From Dunaliella salina (Eukaryota > Chlorophyta > Chlorophyceae > Chlamydomonadales > Dunaliellaceae): a DNA stretch of 23,411 nt. Under the pieces are notes generated by a model, which was given only the letters and a program-made list of their open reading frames with translations, was not told the origin of the DNA and ran no database searches. The stretch covers positions 192,284-215,694 of the forward strand of contig MU069965.1 of assembly GCA_002284615.2 (NCBI GenBank), given 5' to 3'. Within the stretch, counting starts at the first letter, position 1. Every line of letters begins with the position of its first letter. The translations under genes were made by a program, and so were the position numbers. Below are positions 18,851 to 23,411 of the stretch, piece after piece.

Positions 18851-19560
18851 CATGATTAATTGAACTGTGCATAATATCCACCTTGGTTTGCCAATTTTAC
18901 TGACTTACTGCATGCATTTGGCGAATGGGTGTGATTAAATCCAATCTTTATCAAATCAGGCTTCATTAATGAGCTCAGAGAGCAAAGGTCAGGAGAGGCT
19001 GTCATTTGTCACAAGGGGCATTTTGATGCCGATGTCTTACACGACCCCTGCATGGGGTGCCTGCAAGCTGCTACCTTGAAGCTTGCATGCAGCTAATGGG
19101 CTTCATGTCAAATGTTTAGCGGCGTCAATTTTTTCCATAGAATCTTTGCTGTAAGCAGGATATTGAACCAGCATAGAAGCCAACCTAGCACCAAATAAAG
19201 TTCTTCCTGAGTCCCCTTAAAAAGAAGAATATCAATGCAACAGAAAGAAAATGTGGGCTCCGTACCAGATGGATATCAATAGAAAGAAAATGTGAGAAGT
19301 ATACTTGACAGAGGTGCTGTAAACACTTTTACTACCAGAAAGGTAAGAGGTGCCATAAATTGGTCTCCAACCCTTTCCTTAAACATATCCAAGATGCTGA
19401 AATGATGCATCATGGAATTCACTATTGTGGCATCGTTGATGGTACGGGGCAATGGCTTGTTGCAAGGTGCCAGAATTGTTTCATTTATCTTTTGCACACA
19501 AAATAGCTCCGTGAGGGCACTAAGGAAAAGGGAAGAAAGTCATTTAAGCAAACGAAAGAC
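18851..19560. other. Non-coding stretch
   Basis: AT-rich, with no gene-like frame. ATATCAATGCAACAGAAAGAAAATGTG at 19229-19255 and ATATCAATAGAAAGAAAATGTG at 19272-19293 form a short imperfect direct repeat. Confidence 0.4.
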
Positions 19561-19564
19561 CCTC

Positions 19565-19665
19565 TCTGGTGAGGGAGACTCACGAGTGTTGCAACCAATG
19601 TGAGTCCTTCTCCTTAATTGATGGTTTTTTCCCTCTGCCTGTGTAAATTTCCTTGTTTTTTCTTG
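19565..19665 (+). mobile_element. LINE 3' UTR fragment
   Basis: GGTGAGGGAGACTCACGAG, then AATGTGAGTCCTTCTCCTTA, ATTGATGG, and CCCTCTGCCTGTGTAAATTT follow the order of the LINE 3' UTR seen at 3830-3915 and, inverted, at 17240-17340. No coding part precedes it, so only the extreme 3' end is present or recognisable. Confidence 0.6.
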
Positions 19666-19978
19666 CATGACAATGGGCTTGGGGACAGAGACTGTTAGAA
19701 GAGCAGGCTTAGCATCGACCTGCTTAGCTCATGTCAGCAACACCACGGCTCACAATTATGCAAGCTAAGATGCTCCTCGTGTTGCCATTGCCCTCCGATC
19801 ACCTGCTCCTTGCAGCCCCCCTCTCAAAATCATTAGTTTTTCCATTGAGAGCAGATTATCCATCTCACAGGGCCTTGTGATTGGGCAGGTCGAAAACCTG
19901 TGAACAATGCAAACCCCCTGAAATGCTTAATTGCCCAAAGCTCTCCCAGAGACAAAACGGCTCACTGTTTCTTGACAG
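19666..19978. other. Stretch before the 3' coding part
   Basis: One plus-strand frame here (TIMQAKMLLVLPLPSDHLLL, about 19757-19816) is mildly protein-like and could be another exon, but I could not fit splice sites of matching phase. The stretch ends in the acceptor CTGTTTCTTGACAG. Confidence 0.3.
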
Positions 19979-20033
19979 GTTGCTGCGCACTTCTTAACGC
20001 GCTTTTAGTTCGGGAAAGTGTGATGGCTCCAGG
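19979..20033 (+). CDS. Probable internal exon of the MYND gene
   Basis: Between the acceptor CACTGTTTCTTGACAG (ending 19978) and a GTGAGG donor at 20034, the frame from 19981 reads CCALLNALLVRESVMAP, a helical protein-like stretch. It starts in phase 1 and ends in phase 2. A phase-2 acceptor at 20246 gives a 213-nt intron and the join ...APG-FFPLLRS. The alternatives at 20075 or 20081 would make introns of only 42-48 nt. The exon before it was not identified. Confidence 0.4.
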
Positions 20034-20178
20034 GTGAGGTTTTTGGGCCTTTCTTGAAAAAAAATCTGGGCCCAGATGCAGAACAGTCTTCAAACGAGTG
20101 TTAGGACTTCATAAGATACCACGTTTATTACAAAAAGGGCACTTCATTGCGGAATTTTGCCTCTCTGTATTCATTAAG

Positions 20179-21150
20179 TTTCGATTCTTGGAAAACCTCC
20201 TGCAGACTCTCACTCCAAAAAAGTTGGCTGCAGCTGTGACCACCAGATTTTTCCCTCTGCTCCGATCTACTAACTATTCAAAGTGCTTGCAGTTTCTGAA
20301 CCAAATGCTGGTCTCTGGCAACTCATCAAAGCTGTTGAAACTCCTGCCCAGAAAGAAGCTCCAAGACTGCATTACCCACACCCTCCAAGCCTGCATTACC
20401 CAATGGAACCAAGCAGCGAGAGCCTCTCGGGAGCAGCAATGTGCATCACATACCAGCAACATTACAGATCTTCACGCTTTTGACATTGTTAAGGGTTATG
20501 GTGGGCCAGATCTGGCATCAGCCTGTGTGTGTCACGCGCTACAGCTGCTCAGCAATGTGTGCTCCACCGCTGATGGTCTGGCGTACTATCAAGCATGGGA
20601 TAGTGATTATCGTGAGATGGTGAGGGTGTGGTGTGAGAAGTTGGGATGGAAGGATGCAAACTTGCGGGGTGTGGAGTTCAGAGAGAGCAGCAGGGAGGCT
20701 GCAAGCAGTGCTGGACAAGGGGGCAGCTGCAGCGGAAAGGGTGCTCAGTGTTCTGTGCAGAAGGCGGGTGAGACTGGCATCAGCATCAGCAGCACTTCAG
20801 ACACTGCTCAGGGGAATCAAGGCAACAACAGCAACAGCAGCAGCAGCAGCAGCGCAACCAATGATAGGAAAGGAAGCAGTAGCAAGAGCATCCCTGTAAA
20901 GGTGGGCAGCCCAAGCTGCAGTGGCAGCACTTCAGACATTGCTAAAAAGCAAGCACATGGGAATGGCAGCAGCAGTCATCATGCAACTGGCTTAAAGCAG
21001 AGCAGGGTGAGCCAAGCATGTGTGTTGTGTGGGAAGATGGCCAAGTTGAGGAGGTGTGCCCGCTGTGGCCAAGCACTGGTGTGCTCAGAGGACTGCCAGA
21101 GGGCTCTTTGGCCTACACACAAGCTCGCCTGCAAAAAGGGTACCTTGTAA
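20179..21150 (+). CDS. MYND zinc-finger protein, C-terminal exon
   Basis: The open frame (accessible from 20098) ends at the TAA at 21148-21150. The first part is helical and Leu-rich (RFLENLLQTLTPKKLAAAV, LLRSTNYSKCLQFLNQML, DLASACVCHALQLLSNVC). It is followed by WDSDYREMVRVWCEKLGW, then a ~100-residue Ser/Gly/Gln-rich linker with a short Ser run, then a complete MYND finger at 21019-21132. The ligands follow C-x2-C-x8-C-x2-C-x5-C-x3-C-x7-H-x3-C (CVLC, CARC, C-SED-C, H-KLA-C). MYND fingers bind Pro-rich partner peptides in other proteins, and no SET domain is visible here. A superhelical N-terminal region plus C-terminal MYND is common in chlorophyte proteins of unknown role. The exon start is uncertain: the acceptors at 20178 (phase 0) and 20246 (phase 2) both look possible. 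It is probably the 3' end of the gene whose exons lie at 10.8-13.2 kb. Confidence 0.8.
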   Translation, partial: FRFLENLLQTLTPKKLAAAVTTRFFPLLRSTNYSKCLQFLNQMLVSGNSSKLLKLLPRKKLQDCITHTLQACITQWNQAARASREQQCASHTSNITDLHAFDIVKGYGGPDLASACVCHALQLLSNVCSTADGLAYYQAWDSDYREMVRVWCEKLGWKDANLRGVEFRESSREAASSAGQGGSCSGKGAQCSVQKAGETGISISSTSDTAQGNQGNNSNSSSSSSATNDRKGSSSKSIPVKVGSPSCSGSTSDIAKKQAHGNGSSSHHATGLKQSRVSQACVLCGKMAKLRRCARCGQALVCSEDCQRALWPTHKLACKKGTL

Positions 21151-23347
21151 AACTGAAAAGTGGCTTTTATACCATGCTCTTAGTGGTGCCCATTGTTGGA
21201 AGCATCCCCCAATTAGTTTTCTGTGCTGATGATTTTGCAGAACGGATCTTTTCCGTCTTAGGTGCCCTGGATGAGTGTGGTCAGCTGCATGTTGTTGTCG
21301 AGGAGATACTCCATCTGATTGATTGCATTCAATTCCTTGCTTGCCCGGAATGAGTGTGCCTTGCTGAGTTGGCGTGTGTCTAAAGTAAAAAGTGGATGCA
21401 CGACATCAGTCAGAACTGATCAACGGTCGCAGACAGCATGACCTTCTCCTGTCCATGCATGTAACGATAATGTTGCGATTGGATTCTCCCCATTGTTTGT
21501 AGCGGCAATTGCATCTAGGTGTTGTTGCACTGGTTTGAGCTGAAACCCATGCTCCCTTTGGCCTGGTCGTGTGAGAACACAAGTTCAAGACCGGCTGACT
21601 TGCTGCTGGGATGCAGGAAGTAAGAGGAGGGAATGTAGCTACAGTGCCTATAGGCAGTGACTTACAGGTTACAGGTTACAGTGAAGAAAGCCTTCAATCA
21701 AAGCAAGTAATTGCTAGCCTGTTCATAGGAACTCAAACAGGTAAAGAAACAAATTGTTGTTGTTCTGGTTCATGAAAGAGAGCACATGAAAGGACTGGTC
21801 AGAAAGGCAGGCAGTGAGTTACTCTCCCTAATAATTGTCAAAAGGCAGGCCCATTGACCATGTTTACTTGATGGATGCAGTTGGAGGGAAATTTTTAACA
21901 GATGTACAAGTCTTACGATGGCCTTATATTATATCCAGGGCTCTTTATCTTTTCACAAGCGTTACATTGGTAAGTGAAGCCTACCAAGGGCCACCCATGC
22001 TTGCGCAATCATGAGGCCCTTAGCTTGATTCTTGGAAAATACACTGTGGGAAAAGCGGACATTCTCCCTGAAAGTCATTTCCATTGCGATTGCCCACTGA
22101 CCGCATTCGAGATTAAGATGTAAAACCTTCGGGTTTGGGTGTTTGTGTTAAGCTCACGAGGACGCAAGCTCAGGAGGGTGGGGAGGAATAAGAGATGTAC
22201 AAGGCCAGGCTTACGATGGCCTTGTACTACATTCCGGGCTCTGCCTTTTCACAAGTGTTACAAAAGTAGACTCACAACACCCGACAGGGATTCAAATTGA
22301 TGAGTATTTAACTTTACAAGGTTTACAAGGTTTGCACGGATGAGGCCTTCAGTCAAGAATTGGGACTGCTAGCCTGCTCATAAAAGGCGATTAATTCATG
22401 AAGGAAAAAAAGAAGTTTGTTGTTGTTCTGGTTAAAAAAGCGGACACATCATGAGATCCTGCCTGTGAGAACAAGGGAGCATATTTCCAGCGGAGAGAGA
22501 CCACCTGGGGATGTGTGCAATGAAAGAGAACATGTTGTTCATCCTGGACATTATCATCAGCCTCACAAAGGTCACAGTTTGGGGAAGACCTGAATTCATG
22601 AGTATTTAAAGCTTACATCTTCTAACAAACTGCCAAAAATGCTGTCCTTATCGGCTTGACATAGACACACAACGAATGGTCCAGGAAGCTGTCTGCCACA
22701 TGCGCCTTCTTTCACCAAGTTTTAATTGATAAAAAGTTGCCAAATGCGTGTTCTTTAAAATCCTTTCAGTCAATTCCCTGAGAAATGTTCCCAGCTCGAA
22801 TTGGAGGAGAAATTTAGGGGGGTCATCGTCGGCCCCCAGGGAACTGGCCTGTAATGCTGGTCATTTTCATTTGTGAACCAATCCTCCTAAAGGCATGCCT
22901 TCCGCAATCACAACGTAGATGAGCGCCAATTCTGGGACACTAAATCTTGGTAAAGTGAAGCTGTTTGCAACTGTCCCATATTGGAGGCACTTGCTAAACT
23001 AAATTGGCTGTATTTCACATCAAATTTGTGGCATTGTTGAATCATGGTACAAACGAGTTTACTCTGTGTGACCTGTATTTAACTGGGTTCTCTCTTATCA
23101 TGGCGGTGTGCAGGTATAATGGCTGCGTTCACACTAGAGGGAAGACTTTTTTAAAAACAATTATCGCCAAAAGCAAAAACTTTAAAGTTATGAAAAAAAT
23201 TAGATTCCCCCGTTCGCACTAGGGGTTTCCCCGGAGTGCATTGGAGTATGTGCCCCCGTTCGCACTAATGTATCAAAGTGGTAAATAGTTGGATTAAAAT
23301 TGATTCTCTTGCGCTTGGAAAGGTTGCTGCGCAGCATGCATGCAAGG
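21151..23347. other. Region downstream of the MYND gene, non-coding with duplicated blocks
   Basis: No convincing gene. The block GATGTACAAG...TTACGATGGCCTT...TTTTCACAAG occurs at 21901-21966 and 22193-22262. A block with GCTAGCCTG(T/C)TCATA and TTGTTGTTGTTCTGGTT occurs at about 21683-21772 and 22347-22433. GATGAGTATTTAA-type words occur at 22299 and 22597. CCCCCGTTCGCACTA occurs at 23207 and 23253, and a looser GCGTTCACACTAG at 23125. The first bases are presumably the 3' UTR of the MYND gene. Confidence 0.5.
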
Positions 23348-23348
23348 T

Positions 23349-23411
<63 letters not shown>
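23348..23411. repeat. (CA)n microsatellite at window end
   Basis: CA dinucleotides run to the last base, so the full length is unknown. Confidence 0.98.

Noticed and set aside
21540..21600. Plus-strand Pol III promoter with GTTCAAGAC
   Set aside because: Only the B-box-like word fits. The upstream TGGCCTGGTCG is a poor A box and no cloverleaf forms.

Overview
The window looks like nuclear DNA of a eukaryote, most likely a chlorophyte green alga. The grounds are spliced genes with GT..AG introns, dense microsatellites, and many broken copies of a non-LTR retrotransposon whose protein (RNase H, CCHC knuckle, and a C-terminal block with HLVE and GTIYTEHTL-type words) resembles LINE proteins I know from chlorophytes. 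The moderate GC and simple-repeat load would suit a Dunaliella-like genome, but that is a guess from memory. Nothing looks bacterial: no operons, no Shine-Dalgarno signals. Both ends of the window lie in (TG/CA)n runs, so they may be contig ends.

Layout. 1-37: (TG)n. 430-1800: a tandem satellite of 84 bp built from ~21-bp words. 1800-2946: no recognisable gene. 2947-3036: one isolated satellite monomer. 3086-3175: a tRNA-like (SINE-like) stretch. 3183-3670: a second array of related ~20-bp words with a long fold-back. 3735-4109: the 3' end of a LINE running into a (TTTTC)n tail. 4865-8050: two LINE bodies head to tail, both on the plus strand and both broken. 8120-9080: further LINE scraps on both strands. 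9740-10300: little to report.

10.3-13.2 kb holds a chain of plus-strand exons whose splice phases agree at every junction. It encodes at least 323 residues of a mostly helical protein of unknown function; its introns carry a (CA)86 run and an (ATC)n run. 13.2-20 kb has no clear exon until 19979. It contains a 1.5-kb inverted-repeat transposon with a possible 10-bp target duplication, several minisatellites, a minus-strand LINE 3' end and another LINE 3' scrap. 19979-21150 is again coding on the plus strand and ends in a complete MYND zinc finger followed by a stop codon. The upstream exons lack a stop and the downstream ones lack a start, so the simplest reading is one gene of about 11 kb with a transposon-filled large intron. 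Two neighbouring genes remain possible. 21.15-23.4 kb is non-coding with short duplicated blocks.

Much of the window is repeat-derived. The satellite, the fold-back array and the head-to-tail LINEs together resemble repeat-rich or pericentromeric DNA, which is an inference. All calls were made by eye, without database searches.
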